Part shown: piece by piece, positions 36,706 through 49,046 of the stretch
Numbering within the stretch: the first letter of the stretch is position 1
Layout of the letters: each line of letters begins with the position of its first letter
Assembly (NCBI GenBank): GCA_011634665.1
Contig: WAEK01000023.1
Span: forward strand, 248,001 to 312,000
Length of the DNA stretch: 64,000 bases
Source: Mortierella sp. BCC40632
Taxonomy: Eukaryota; Mortierellomycota; Mortierellomycetes; Mortierellales; Mortierellaceae
Direction of reading: 5' to 3'
Made by a program: the position numbers and the translations under genes
The notes under the pieces: model-generated
Databases searched by the model: none
What the model was told of the DNA's origin: nothing
The model's input: only the letters and a program-made list of their open reading frames with translations

Positions 36706-37524
36706 ATGGAAGACGACGAACTTGAACAAATCCGCGCTCGGTAAATGCCTGTTCTCACTCTCCCCGCCCGCCCCTGACCTGGGAATGATTCTCTTGGCTC
36801 GCGCTCTATCAGCCCTCCTCCCGGATTCGCACACACCACCATCCTCTCCAATGTTCCATGAAGGAACGAGTGTACGCTCTCCTAGAGTCCTTTTTTTTTT
36901 TTTTTCTTTTCTAACTGTCAGTCACTCTACACTTTTTTTTTTCTTTTTCTTCTTCTTCTCTCTACAACCTACCGTATGATAGCCGTATGGCAGAACTCAG
37001 GGCCCAGGCTGGTGCCTCTGGAAGCAGTATGGGTGGTCTTCCCGTAAGTTCTTTTGATTTCTCCTCGTTCTTTTCTCAAAAAAGTTGCGCGTTCTTTTTT
37101 CTTCGTATTTCCATCTCGTATCACTCAAGAAGCGATGCTGACTTTATTTTATTTTTTCTTTTCTTTTCTTTTCTTTTTTGCTGCTTTAGGCTGGCATGAG
37201 TGGTGGAAAGAAGGGTGAGGATGAGAAGGATAACAAACGGTAATAAGATCTCTTGCTTAACTATGCAATACCATGTCGCTTTTTTTTTTTTTTTTTTTTT
37301 TTTTTTGGGAAACGTCCAAGAAGACCTATAGCCTCTAATCTTCTTCCTCTTTCTCTCTCTCACACACACACTCTCTCTTCTTTCATGATCGAAATAGTCA
37401 AATGGAAGAAATGCGCCGCACAATGGTACCATTAACTCTCCTACGATGACTCAAAAACAGACACAAGAAGAAAGGGATTGTCCAGCACTCTGTCAAAGCA
37501 ATTCCTAACATCCTGCCCTGGACT

Positions 37525-37556
<32 letters not shown>

Positions 37557-38076
37557 GCACACTCCTGATTTAGCTGATGCAAATCTTGGATGGAGAAGCT
37601 CGTGAGCGCTGTAAGGAAAAAACTTTTGGAAACCAAGTAGAATGTCGCTTTTTCTTGCTTTGAAATTGCTTGATATCTTACCCCCTCCCCCTACTAACAT
37701 CTCTCTTTCTCTTACTCTTTTTTTCTTTCTCGTTGTCACAACCCCTTCCTCCCACCTAGTGTCGCGTGTCGGAATGGTCAAGGCTGATAAGGCTCGTGCA
37801 GTGGAGGATCTTTTGATCCGCATGGCTCAGAGTGGTCAGGTTCGCAACAAGATCACGGAGAAGCAACTGATTGAACTTTTGGAACAAGTGAATCAGCAAT
37901 CCGAGTCCAGGACCAAGATTGTGGTATGTTCCAAATAGACGAATGCCTTTGTATTTGGTTTTTATTATTATTATTACTATTATTATTTTATTTGCCTTCT
38001 TTGAGTTCTTGGGTTCTCGTGGTCAAACCGATTGGAGACTCGTAAAAAGATTTTATTTCCCTGTTTTTCTTATTCT

Positions 38077-38108
<32 letters not shown>

Positions 38109-38162
38109 CAGTATAACCGCAGGAGACATGATGACTCGGATGATGATGACTATGGTCTCTAA
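36706..38162 (+). CDS. PDCD5: PDCD5-family DNA-binding protein
   Basis: Seven small exons: 36706-36740, 36983-37043, 37190-37239, 37398-37425, 37574-37610, 37760-37923 and 38112-38162, giving 141 aa. PDCD5/TFAR19 is a small conserved helical protein found from archaea to humans, linked to apoptosis, TIP60 and chaperonin binding in animals. Visible blocks: MEDDELEQIRARRMAELRAQ, a Gly-rich linker, RQMEEMRRTMLMQILDGEAR, ERLSRVGMVKADKARAVEDL, GQVRNKITEKQLIELLEQV and the acidic tail DDSDDDDYGL. Length and order match the family closely. The fourth exon is only 28 nt and the first only 35 nt. It converges on the BolA-like gene. Confidence 0.95.
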
Positions 38163-38660
38163 AAGATGGTCAATAGGTCCAGTTCCTTCTCCTCTTTTCC
38201 GTCCTTTCATCTATCTATCCTTCCTTCCTTCCTTCCTCCCCAACACTTTTACACATTCACACACAAACAAGCACACACACACACACACACACGCACGCAC
38301 ACACAAACACGCACACAAACACACATACACATAACCCCGATTTAGGGGAGGGGAGGGTTTGACAGCAGCAACACGACCATGTATTATTGTTTAGTTTTTG
38401 GAGGATATGCAGAATAAAACATATGGTGCTGTTTTATATGATACATTGAGTGCCGTCAAGTCGAGTTTTCCAATTCCATGGAAAAGAGAGGAGAAGGAAG
38501 GAGGGGAGGAGGGGAGGAAGAAGAAAATGTGATGGGAGCAAAAGTGGAGAGTAGAATGGGGAAGAAAATAAAAGAGTGCAGAAAGAGATACTTTGAAAAA
38601 AAAAAAAAAATAAGAAAAAGAAAAAGAAAAGAAAAGAAAAGAAAATGAAAAAGAAGACGA
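38163..38660. other. Convergent intergenic region, PDCD5 and BolA-like
   Basis: Contains CA-type repeats at 38254-38330 and A-rich runs (38594-38650). Both 3' UTRs end here. No gene seen. Confidence 0.6.
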
Positions 38661-38808
38661 CTACTTCTGGAATGCCTCCCACTGAGCTGGGGTGAAGGAT
38701 TTCTATTGTCAACAAATAATCATATCAGATTGGTTGTTAGTTTCTTTGGAGAAGGAAGAAGGGAGAAAGTGGAAGGGGTGGAGGGCAAGGGGGGGGCAGG
38801 GGGTGAGG

Positions 38809-38841
<33 letters not shown>

Positions 38842-39764
38842 AGAAGAAGAAAAAGGGAAAATTGCATAGCAATCGACTTCTTTTTTCTCTTTCTTTTTCC
38901 TTCTTTTTTTCTTTTGGGCGGAAGTCGAGTGATAGCGTTTACCTGGGAAAAGGCATGCACCTGAGCGATCTGGTCTTTGAGAGCCTCGTTGACCATGCGA
39001 TGCTTCTGGAGAGTCGTCTTGCCCTCGAACATGGGCGACACAATCATAATTTCAAAGTTCTGTCCGCAGCCGCCTAATAGAGTGAGATTTGTTGGTGAGA
39101 TACTTTCTTTTTCTTTTTCTTTCTTTTTTCTTTTTTCTTTTTCTTTTGTTTTCTCTTTCTCTCTTAGCCCTTGTGAGGAGGATGGTGATGAGGATTGTAT
39201 GGTTTTCAAGCTCGCTCTCAACACAGGGTAAAACAAGAGAAAAGAAGAAAAAATAACGAGTGGACAGGGCTTTCTTTTTTTTTTTCTTTTTTTCCTTTTC
39301 CTTTAGTTCCCTGGTCCTGGTGTATTTTTTTTTTCTCGTCATCATCATCATCATCATCATTATCATTATCATCCATTGTGCGAGCCTTCATCAAAGATCG
39401 TCCCGTTACCTGAGATATCCTTTGCCTCCTAACAAGGTGATAGAGACAGAGCATTCGTAGGAGTATGTTAGATCAGCTCAGTTTCTTTATTCGCTGTGGC
39501 ACAGCAGCAGGCATCCTTGTCAAATCAGATAAGCAAAGAGTGAAAAGACGCAGAATGTATCAACAAAGGAATAAAAAGAAAAGAGGAGAAAGTTCAAAAA
39601 AGACACGCACACACATACAAAAAAAAAAAAAAAAAAGCCAACAGGATGCTAAAAAGGGTGAGGGAGGGGGATCCACTGCTACTTACTACGTGCACAGCGC
39701 CCAGCAATGCTTTGCATGCATCTGTCAGAGTGTCGATGGTAACGTTGGTCGTTGGTGTAGACAT
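38661..39764 (-). CDS. BolA-like protein
   Basis: Four exons: 39764-39687, 39428-39410, 39073-38943 and 38702-38661, giving 89 aa. BolA proteins pair with monothiol CGFS glutaredoxins in iron-sulfur cluster handling and iron signalling. Recognisable sequence: [40 protein letters not shown] and VHAFSQKSFTPAQWEAFQK. The GGCG loop is BOLA3-like, whereas the HAF-x4-TPxQW ending is like cytosolic BOLA2 and fission yeast Uvi31, so I do not fix the subfamily. The conserved His in KHRMVN and the final His are present. The second exon is only 19 nt. Upstream of the ATG at 39764 the frame stays open for 28 codons encoding Pro and Gln runs but has no ATG. Confidence 0.92.
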
Positions 39765-40209
39765 GGTGCTTTGTTGTTGTTGTTGTTGTTGTTGTTGTGA
39801 TGGTGGTGGTGGTGGTGGTGGTGGTGGTTGTGAAATCGATTTCGACACTGTGGTTCTTCCTAGAGGCTCCTTGAATGTACGTTACGTGGTCGTGTGCTTG
39901 CGTGTGTGAGTGTGAGTATGAGATTGAATGTGCAAAGAGAGAGAGAAAGAGAATGAGAAAGAATGAGAAAAAAGGCGTGCGATTGGAAATCAGACAAAAA
40001 AAAAGAAAGAAAGAAAAACGGAAGAGAGAGGATGCCACTTCCCAGTATCACAAACCTTATGTGCTCTTTGTCCCTCTTCTCTCTCCCTTTGCGGATCGAG
40101 ATAACAAGTAACCCAGTCATAACTAATTTTCTTTTCTTCTCTCTCTCTCTCTTGGGCCAAGTGGCTACCGTTTTATTCCTACGCCAAGTCATTTTTTTTT
40201 TTTTTTTTT
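39765..40209. other. Intergenic region between BolA-like start and Ku70 stop
   Basis: Begins with CAA and CCA trinucleotide repeats (39770-39828, read on the minus strand) in the BolA 5' UTR, then GA-rich sequence. Ends with T-runs at the Ku70 stop. No gene. Confidence 0.6.
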
Positions 40210-40662
40210 TTACTCTGCAAAGTACTCCTTCACTTGGTCCACTAGATCCGCCTTCCGAGTCCCGTTGGGCTTGAGGTTCACTGAGGAGAGGAAATCTTTT
40301 AGAGCTGCAATCGTCGCCTATTTCACACAAAAACCATAAACCATAATCCATAGACGATAAGGAGCCCTTCCCTTGGTCAGTCAAAAATGAAGTAACTCTA
40401 TACCCGTGCACCACTCGATGAAAAGAGAGAGAGAGAGAAAAAAAAAAGTGGGTGCAGAAAGTTGTGCAGGCAAACAGTCTCCTGAAAAAGGGGAGCGAGA
40501 GAGAGAGAGAGAGAAAGAGAGATGTCGTGAGAACGTTCACCTGCCTTGTTAAGTTGCCCGTCATTATACTTGGACCGCATATCATCTAATAGGCTGGCTC
40601 CATCCACAGGCTGACTGGACTTGGCCCTCTTGGTGGAGCTCTGACTTTCGGGTTGTGATTGC

Positions 40663-40695
<33 letters not shown>

Positions 40696-42268
40696 GGAAA
40701 GTCGAGATGAGTCAGCGTTTCTAGACAGTGCCTGCATTCTCCTGCACCACTATCACCATCGCCCTCTATCTCAGAATGAGATTTGTCTTTTGACTCCTTA
40801 CCGATGATCGCTTATTCGATACTGGAGCTGGCTCCTCTGGCAACTCTACCGTTTCTGCAGTCTCTTTGAACTGTCGAATATAATCACCAGCTCGCTAGTT
40901 GGGGGGAAAGCACGTGCTTGACGCGTTAGAGTCGAGCTCACAAAAAAAAAAAAAACCAGTTGCAATGCTCACACCTACACACTCGTCTAGGATATTTTAC
41001 ACATACCTCGCTCATCTGTTTGGTCTTGGGCAGAGTCTTGTCATCAATTTCCATATCTCTCTGGTTCAACGCAGTCGCTTGCAAGACTTTGTAATGCTTT
41101 TGAAGAGCTACAGATCAAAGAAGATAATGTGTTAGACAAAAGCGTTGACAAGAAAGAGATCTTCAAGGTGGTGAAATAGAAATGGACTAGAATACTTACT
41201 AGGATTTTCATAGTTGTCTGGCCTGAAACCCCTCTTCATATTTAGCTTTGCAATGATTGCTTTCGCAGCATCAATGAGCTCAGTCGGTGCTATTCGCGGT
41301 TCAATTAAACATAAAAGGAATGAGTCTTGACACTGTAGCAAAGTAGAAAACCAAAGAGAGCGACAGAGAGTCTGACGTACGAGCAAACTCTGTCTGGATG
41401 GGTATCGGCCGAAGATCGTCTGCCCATGGCAATGGCATCAATTGGAATCCTGGAGGCTGCTCTTGGCCACTAGCGTTCACCACCTCGAGCTAAACAGAAC
41501 AACGCCTTTAGTAAAAATGCTCTAGGCCCCACAGCAAGGAAAAACAATTGAGATCGATTCAAAAGAATAAGAAAAATAACCCACCTGTGGAAACAATGCA
41601 ACAAGTCGCGTGCTATAGCCATTTCTTTGTGTGAACGAACAAATTGCAACCTTGTCCTTCTCTACCATGGCCTTTAAAAGTGACGAGAATGCACGAGTAC
41701 TACCGTCGTACGAAGACTCGTCGGGATACAAAAACATGGCGTGTCCAATATTGAGGTTCAATGGAATGGCACTCTTTGGTTTGAACCCAATCAGGCACAA
41801 CCCAGGCGGTCCAAAGGTCTTCATTGCTGCCACTTCCTCCTTTGTAAAGATCACCTTGTGACCTCCAAACTCCCAAAAGTACTTGAGATCGGCTGGAGTG
41901 ATAAACTGTGCAGTATCGGCACAGATCCATGAAGTGACCGTCTCGACCTCCCTTACGGCCTCACCTAATGTATACACATTCCGATGAAGACCCTTCTTCT
42001 GTGACATGACCAAGTTGTAGCCCTTGACACCAAATTCCAGACCCGGTGCCAATTTGAAGGGGATATTGAACAGTGCACGCTTCTTGACCTCTTTGCGCTG
42101 GACTCTTTGTAAAAGTTCTCCAAACTTGGCAGCAGTTCCCTCTGAAGGCACCTCCTCTTCAGACTCTTCCTCCTCATATTCCTTAAGCAACAAGTCCTAA
42201 ATGAGTTCGATTCAGGAGAGTGTTCTGTCGTGAGAAGGGAGCGGAGGGGGGAGAGGGGAGACAGGTAT

Positions 42269-42305
<37 letters not shown>

Positions 42306-43704
42306 AACAAGTGTTACCTTGTAAAATAGAGACCGATCAAACGTCTCATTCGGCTTGTCCATATCGTACAACTCAATCTTGATGCCAAACTCTTGAAGGT
42401 CCTTTGCCCTGACTCTTGAGGCGCTCCGCAAGCTGACATCGCCCTTGTGTGGATCATCCTCGTTGGTGAAAAAGAAAAGACGTTTGGATCCGACTCGCTG
42501 GGCGCTGTGTAACAAAGAAAAAAAAATCATGTTTCCACAATTGTCCAGAAAAGAGGACACACCACCCTGTTGTCAGATTCATATTTTGAAGAAAGAAAGA
42601 AAAACATAAACAAAAAAAAAAAAAGGCAATGATTGCTCTGAATCGTGTCAAGGATACACATCAAAATTCTTACCTGCTGCCAAAGAGATTAGTTGCGGTC
42701 CAAAACACTTCGCCTAGCGTATACTTTCCATTGCTTGTTCCAAACTCTTCTTCAAAGTCGATTGATTCTGATAGCATCATCATCATAAAAAAAAAATAAA
42801 AATAATGAAAAAGTCGTTAGTCCAATAGTGCATACGAATCGAAGGCTATGTGACATGCGAATAGGTTCTTACTGTCATCGATAGCCTCCAGCTGCTGAAT
42901 CTTGTGAACATCCGGAGCCTCCAGATCCTGAAGCACATAGATATTTTCAAAATTGTTTGCATTCTTTGATTTCGCCTAGAGAAACAAAAGAAGACGGACA
43001 AAGTCATAAAGACATTTAGCGTTAGAAGAAAAGCCATGGTAGGTGTAAATGACGACGCGTTTTTCTTTCTTTCTTTCTTTCTTTCTTTCTTGTGAGGAAC
43101 TCCGTGTGTGTCTCTCTGTGTGTGTGCTTACTGTGCCATAGAACATAATGCCGACAAGGTCAGAATCACTGCTGATGATCTTGTTAAGTTGGACGGTCAT
43201 GGCACATTTGACCGCCATATAAAACGGAATCTCTCCATCCTCGGTTGGTTGAAGCATCGCAGGCGAGCAATCGATCACAAAGAGGATACTGTCCCGACTA
43301 CTCCATTGCGTCTATTGGATCCACGGTAAAGTGAAAAGGTGGAGTAAAAGAAGCCAGTGTTTAGAACTCTACTTTTCTTGTTTGCTGAAATGGGGTTTTC
43401 TCTCCTTTGGGTTTTTGTATGGTAGGAAGGAGGATGCTTCTTTTTTTTTTTTTTTTTTTTTTGCTTCAGCTATTCCTTGGTTAGAGACTCTTTCAGGTGT
43501 AGAACAACAGGGCCTAGAGCGATGGCTGTTTGGGGTTTGATGGCTTCCTACACCCATTTCCCATTTATGACAGAGATGCATTGAAATGTTTTTTTTTTAT
43601 AACGATTGGCGTGATGAGAGACTTACTTCCTGAGCGTCAGTCAAAATCGCGTCATCATCCTCGTCCACGACATCCTCGTACCGACTTTTCCAGCTTGACG
43701 ACAT
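40210..43704 (-). CDS. KU70: Ku70, DNA double-strand-break end-binding subunit
   Basis: Twelve exons: 43704-43627, 43311-43132, 42975-42873, 42767-42674, 42504-42318, 42196-41585, 41489-41381, 41289-41200, 41107-41007, 40894-40802, 40661-40541 and 40304-40210. Phases close, giving 620 aa. Ku70 pairs with Ku80 to form a ring on DNA ends for non-homologous end joining and also protects telomeres. Domains: acidic start (SRYEDVVDEDDDAI), von Willebrand A-like domain beginning RDSILFVIDCSPAML (about residue 31 on), the DNA-binding beta-barrel core (FNIPFKLAPGLEFGVKGYNL, YFWEFGGHKVIFTKEEVAAM, GFKPKSAIPLNL), the C-terminal arm (LPWADDLRPIP) and a SAP domain at about 585-618 (ALKDFLSSVNLKPNGTRKADLVDQVKEYF). 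The last acceptor is TTGCAG at 40305; a nearer ATAG would break the frame. Confidence 0.96.
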
Positions 43705-44125
43705 GCTTTTTTTTTTTTTTTTTGTTTGTTTGTCTGTTCCTTTTAGGTGAAGTACTCCTTGCTTGCGAGTCCAAGAAAGCTTCGTAATGTGGGTGGTGGC
43801 GGCTTGGATTGTGGCCAGGAACAAGATGGTCGAGATGGGTTGAATGAGAGAAGAAAAGAGAAAAAAAGAAAAGAACCAAGCTCACCTTTTTTTTTTTTTT
43901 TTTTTTTTAATACTGCAGGAGGCTGTGGGATCAAAATGGTGGCAAAACTCTGTTCGCTCAGTCGCCCTATTTTTTTTTTTATTTAGTACCAAAAAAAATC
44001 GCAAAAAAGAGTGGAGGGATGTTGTGGCAATGGTAGAGATCGGATGAAGGCGCTTCAGGTGTACTGTCCAGAAAAAAAAAAAAAAAAAAAAAGGGAATAA
44101 AAAAGAAACGAGAGAGGGGGGAGAT
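43705..44125. other. Intergenic region between Ku70 start and V-ATPase E stop
   Basis: Contains T-runs at 43709-43723 and 43887-43908 and an A-run at 44072-44092. It must hold the Ku70 promoter. No gene. Confidence 0.6.
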
Positions 44126-45877
44126 CTAGTTGAAGAACTTGCGGTTGGGAGAGTGTCCGAACAACATGGTCCTGACTTCGGGGAGCATCTAGTATCCAAA
44201 ATTGTTAAAAAAAAAAAAAAAAAAAACACGGTTTGGGTCAACTCAAGAGCATCTCTTTCTTTTTTACACCACGCTGAACCAGAAGCTTCACATGAGACAG
44301 AACAAAAAAAATCCTTACGTCTTCTTCCAGAATGGCGAGGCGAGCTTCGGGAGTGTTGTTGCACTTGGTACGTCCACCGTTGCCTGCAACAATAACACCT
44401 CCAGCACTACACACAGCAACAAAGATGCAAAAGAATAAAGATCCAGTCCAGATCTCTCGTGTTAGTCTTGGGAGGTTGATCTTCTCTACATCACTGTGTC
44501 ACAAGAACAAGAGAAAAAGCGCGATTCAAGCTACAGTACCTGTCGCTGGGAAGGTAGTCGTTCAACACCTCAATTGTGACCGACTGTTGTGTTGCTTTCT
44601 CATAGCGTGCCTTGACATCGGGCAGCAACTTCTCGAGAGTGGCCTTGTCGGCCTGACGGATCTGCACAGTGACCTCAGACTCCAACAAACGGAAGAGACC
44701 CTAGAAGGGAGGGACAAAGTCAACAATGCAATGCATTAAGGCAGTGAGCATAGTGTCAGCCTGTGTGATCCAATGTGCTGGTGCTGGAATGGGGCGAGAT
44801 AGGGGTGGATAGGTCGTTGAAGGACGTAGGAATGGCTGTCGATCTATTGGGTTGCTCTTCTCTCTGCCTGGGGAGGGAGACACTTTGGCTGTTTTTCTGG
44901 GTTTTTTTTGATTTTTTTTGTTTTTCTTTCTTTACCTGGACAAGGGCGTCGGCCAAGAACTTTTCGTACTTCTTAGCATCCTTTGAGATCTCCAGTAGTT
45001 TAGCACGGGAATCCGCAAAAAGTTCGTCGAGCATCTGCTGGCGGGTCAAGAGAAGGGTCATGCGCGCCTTATTGATGTTGTTGGACTGGGCACTAGAGTA
45101 CATTGGAAAAGGGATGGTCAGTTGAAGCGCTGTGCCGTCATCGCTCTGCGTCGATTTTCACTTTTACGACCCATTTCTCACACACACCCCCTTTCTTCAG
45201 GTCCTTCCACTTGATCACGAAGACAGGAAAGGTTAGGGGGAGAGAACGTACATGCGACGCTGGACATCAGCCTGCTTGACCTTGCGCTGGAAAGCAGCAT
45301 CGATGTTCATGGCCTCTTGACGAACAAGCTTGGCCTAGGAGGAAGAAGAGAGAGATACAAGTCAGGGATCTATTCTGCCAGTGATGCAAAAGAGTGACTC
45401 CCTCCCTCCTTCTTGGAGTAGTCAAAGTCGACAAATGAATCCTATAGCAAAGTCAGAGCCAAATACCTTCTCAATGTTGAACTCCTCGTCAGCCTAATTG
45501 TCGTTGAATGAAGAAAAAAGAGCAGGTCAATTCCTGATTAAATGGCGATAGAATGCCTAGCCCAAGGGGGAACCGTTCAAAGCGTCTAGTGTTCTGACCT
45601 TGACTTTGATTTCGCGAGCCTTCTCGAGAGCCTCTTGCTTAATGAACGAGATCTAAACACGGTCCATTTCCCACAAACAACCATGGCGCGTCAGTTGAAG
45701 AACATAGCAAAAAAGAAAGAAAGAAAAAAGGGCAAGGTAGGGAGGGGGGAAAGGTTCATTGAGCTGGCTGAATGATTTTCTTCCTTTTGCTGTCAAAAGT
45801 AAGCCGTGTTGCCATCGTACCATCTTGTTCATTTCAGAGACGACCTCGTCGTCGTTAAGAGCCTTGTTGGACGACAT
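44126..45877 (-). CDS. VMA4: V-type proton ATPase subunit E
   Basis: Eight exons: 45877-45821, 45652-45599, 45493-45467, 45334-45252, 45092-44936, 44700-44540, 44406-44319 and 44188-44126, giving 229 aa, the normal family length. Subunit E is part of the peripheral stalk that links V1 to V0 in the vacuolar and endosomal proton pump. The first half is one long helix (LNDDEVVSEMNKMISFIKQE, ADEEFNIEKAKLVRQEAM, RKVKQADVQRRIAQSNNINKARM). The globular C-terminal part contains GLFRLLESEVTVQIRQAD, SAGGVIVAGNGGRTKCNNT and PEARLAILEEDMLPEVRTML, ending LFGHSPNRKFFN. The GGVVx-like G-rich loop and the RLxxLEEDxLPxIRxxLFG ending are family hallmarks. Confidence 0.97.
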
Positions 45878-46498
45878 TGTGTTCTAGGAACCAGCCAAGA
45901 CAAATAAAAAGGCAAAACCATTGAGCGACGGGGGGGAATACAAGTACAGGCCATTAGCAAATGGAGAGCATGGGCATGAAGAGCTCAAGATAGGGCGAGG
46001 ATGGACTGTCATGCAAGGACACATACATGATGTTGTCGACGCGAGAAAATGTAATGACTGACAGGGGGGAAAGGAGAGGAGGGGGGAAAGAGCTTGATGC
46101 AGGGAGGAGTCGAAAGGTGTCCTTTGAGGGGAGACTTCGTCCCTCCCAGCGACCCAACGTCACTTTAAGTTAAATCCTGCGCAATGGCTGCTTTATTTCC
46201 GGTCCTACGCGACTCTTTTGCGCAAGGAAAGGATAGTAGGATAGTTCATGGTCGGTTGCGCGACATGTATTTTAGATAGGAGAGCAAGTGGTTGAACAAA
46301 AAAGAAAAAAAGAAAAAAGAAAAAATAAAAGAAAGGAAAAAAAAAAACAGCATCTTCACATCCTCCAGTGCAGGTAAAATAAGGGGAAAAGAAAAGAAAG
46401 AAACAATGGGAGAAAAGGACAACTCGTAAACCTGCTAGTCGTTGGTAGTAGAGAAAAAGATGCCTGCAGTATTTTTTTTTAACATATCCTTACAGGAA
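45878..46498. other. Intergenic region between V-ATPase E start and CCCH gene stop
   Basis: Purine-rich AAAGA stretches at 46299-46346 are the only structure I notice. It should contain the VMA4 promoter and the 3' UTR of the CCCH gene. Confidence 0.55.
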
Positions 46499-48115
46499 TC
46501 ACAAACAATCAAGGTCAAACTCATTCTCCTTGGTCGAAATATAGTGCGCTAGCTTAAGACCCCATTCGAGATAACTGTTCTGTTCCATGTTGTCTTGTGA
46601 AAAAGTATTGGATCCCATCGTCTGTGCAGATTCAGACACGTTCGGCTTTGTTATGGTAGGTGAGAGATTTAAGGCCGTAAAAAGATGCTTTGGTGGTGAC
46701 CCAACCGAATAGCCAGAATCTGCATCTGTAGCGAACGAGTCGATACTGCTCGAAGGCGACATTGGCGTAAAATACTGGAAGCACTCCAGGGGAAGCGCAT
46801 AAAAACCTGCAGCAGTACTGGATAGCTCGTTGCAAACACCTAGATGGTGCCACATCTCCTGTGACGATAAAAGAGCGCCGCTTGCCAAATCATCCGCAGG
46901 ATGTTGGGTGCCCTCGGAAGATGATAGAGTGCTGACAGAATAATCCGCGACAATGCTCGAGTGGAGATAAGGCTTTAAATTTCGCGACAAAGCGTTCCTG
47001 TCTCGAGCTGCAATGGCCATCGCCATGGGTACTTTCGAGGTGGAGACAGGGGCATTTTTCTGGCCAGCTCTTTGTGATTGCTGAAGTAGCTGTGAGGGTG
47101 CTGATGTTTCTACATCTCGCTTCAGTAGTGTAGTCTGGGCACGCATCTGTGCAGAAACGCGACGCTCTGCTCGTGAAGAAATGGTACTTGGTCGAATCTC
47201 ATCCAACGGTATACGAGCCTCCTCTGGCTTGTGAATAAAGGTGCAGCGATCGTTGTATTTGCAGTAGCCATCACGCTGATAACTGGTACAAAACTGGGTC
47301 TTGTAACGGGGATGTCGCTCGACATATTTTAGTTCGTCTTCGCTGTGCGCAAACTGACATTGGTCTCCGTATCTATTGAATTCACAAGAGCGTCATTAAA
47401 GGCGAGAAACAATGTTTGCAGAGATACCCTTTCTCCTCGATGCTCCATGGGTATTAAAAGTCAACCTTTCCTTTGCGTTCAAACAATCCTTAACAATAAC
47501 GCCTACTTACTTGCAATGGATCCCAGCGCTGACAGACACGCACATCTCTGTCTTGTACAACTCTGTTTTACGAGCGTTGTCCTTTCTCTCACCTGTCCGT
47601 CGTGTTGTTGATCGGCGTGCAGAATGTGCTCCTCCACTGGCCCGCTCAATCTTGTCTGCTTGCGGGACAAACCATTGATGATCCTGTGGTTGGAGTGGGC
47701 TCGCTGTGGCTTTGTTGATCTGAAGTAAAGTCGAATCCATGGGGGGCGGAAACTGTCGCAGCAGCTGGGGATGGTCAAAGTCGTTATACTCTAATGCCGG
47801 CGAACAGACTGGATGCTGGATCGGCACTCGTTTAGGCGCGTGTGAGAGGTCTCTGGAGATTGGCTGTCCTAACGGAAAGACTAGGCCCGAATTCCAGCAG
47901 CGGATCAACCAGTCCTGATGGCTGTTACTGTAAGCCGAATCGAATGTTGGTGCAGAGTGAACACTGAAAATAATTGCACTGTTGTTGCTGCTGCTGTACA
48001 TGCTGTTGCTGCTGGTAAAAAACTTTTCTCTAATCTCAGTATCGGTTTGACCATAGATATGTGGTCGCTGGACAAAGGAACATTTGTTGGAAAAGAGCTC
48101 AGCTTGTGTGGACAT
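46499..48115 (-). CDS. Tandem CCCH zinc-finger protein (TTP/Tis11 family)
   Basis: Two exons, 48115-47511 and 47372-46499, giving 492 aa. Two C-x8-C-x5-C-x3-H fingers are present: C192, C201, C207, H211 and C230, C239, C245, H249, with the 18-residue linker typical of the family. Each is led by the signature YKTEMC or YKTQFC. Such proteins bind AU-rich elements in mRNA 3' UTRs and recruit decay factors (yeast Cth1/Cth2, S. pombe Zfs1, animal TTP). The intron falls between the second and third Cys of finger 1. The N-terminal 185 residues and the C-terminal 240 are low-complexity and Ser-rich, with candidate phosphorylation sites. Start is the ATG at 48115. Targets cannot be told from sequence. 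Confidence 0.93.
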
Positions 48116-49046
48116 TGCTCTATGCGCAAATCTTGATGTGGTGAATGCAGGTCGTCTGCGTGTGAATGCAGGCTGTGCAAGTCCCCAAGGGTACTACCAC
48201 TGCTGTGAAACAAAGTAGAGTGAACTGAGCCAAGGTGGTACCAGGTGTGGTGAAAAGGTTAACAGACTGGAGGAGTAAGTAAAGAAAGAAAAAAAAAAGT
48301 TGGTGGAGGTAGAAAAGAGGAGATGCAAAGGTTGAAAGACCACAGCATCGCGATAGCAGATAATTTATGGGGTGTAAAATAACATTGATGTCAAGCCTTG
48401 TAAGGCGATGATTAGGGATGACCAAGGTAACCCTCCCCGTTCGGCCTCTTCTCGGATCACTCTTTCTCTGACCTTCTCTCTCGCTCTCTTTTTTTGTCTA
48501 CAAAGAGAGCAAGAGGACCAGGGTGTTGTCCAGCACAAAGCAAGCAGCGAAAGGATGTCCTCGTCGACTTTTTTTTTCTTTCTTTCTTGATCTATCAATC
48601 GATTGTCTGTGCCAGCCACGTACAATCACGATGTTCATTTTACCTGTCTCCTCGTTGCCACCAATTCATGCGCTCTATTTCGCATGAGTGTTTGAGTAGA
48701 CAGGCACTTGACCTCCTCTCCCCCTCCTCAGCCACTGTGCGAGCGCATGGCTTTCTGGCGCCGAGGTGGTTGACAAGGGACTTGCAGGGGACTGGCCCAC
48801 GACCAAAGAGTTGGCTGGAACAGGGTCACGATGCCTCGCAGGAATAGACTTTTTTTTGCCTGGTCCTCACTTTTTGTTCTTTTTCACTCTCTCTTCTCTC
48901 CCACGCACACAACATCGGTTCACACTGCCACCCGGAATACCCTCCCCACTTCTTGCAACCGGAGTCCGCTTTTAACATCTTCTAACAAAAACCATTGAGC
49001 ATCCCACTCCCCCCAAAAGAGTGCTGCCTTCGCCACACTTTTAGCC
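48116..49046. promoter_or_regulatory. Divergent intergenic region, 931 bp
   Basis: Lies between the CCCH gene (minus) and the 49047 gene (plus). It has an A-run (48290-48298), CT-rich stretches near 48455-48500 and 48880-48900, and T-runs. No coding sequence is convincing. Confidence 0.55.

Noticed and set aside
38709..39236. 175-aa open frame containing the BolA core
   Set aside because: It reads through introns on both sides; the spliced four-exon model gives the full conserved protein.
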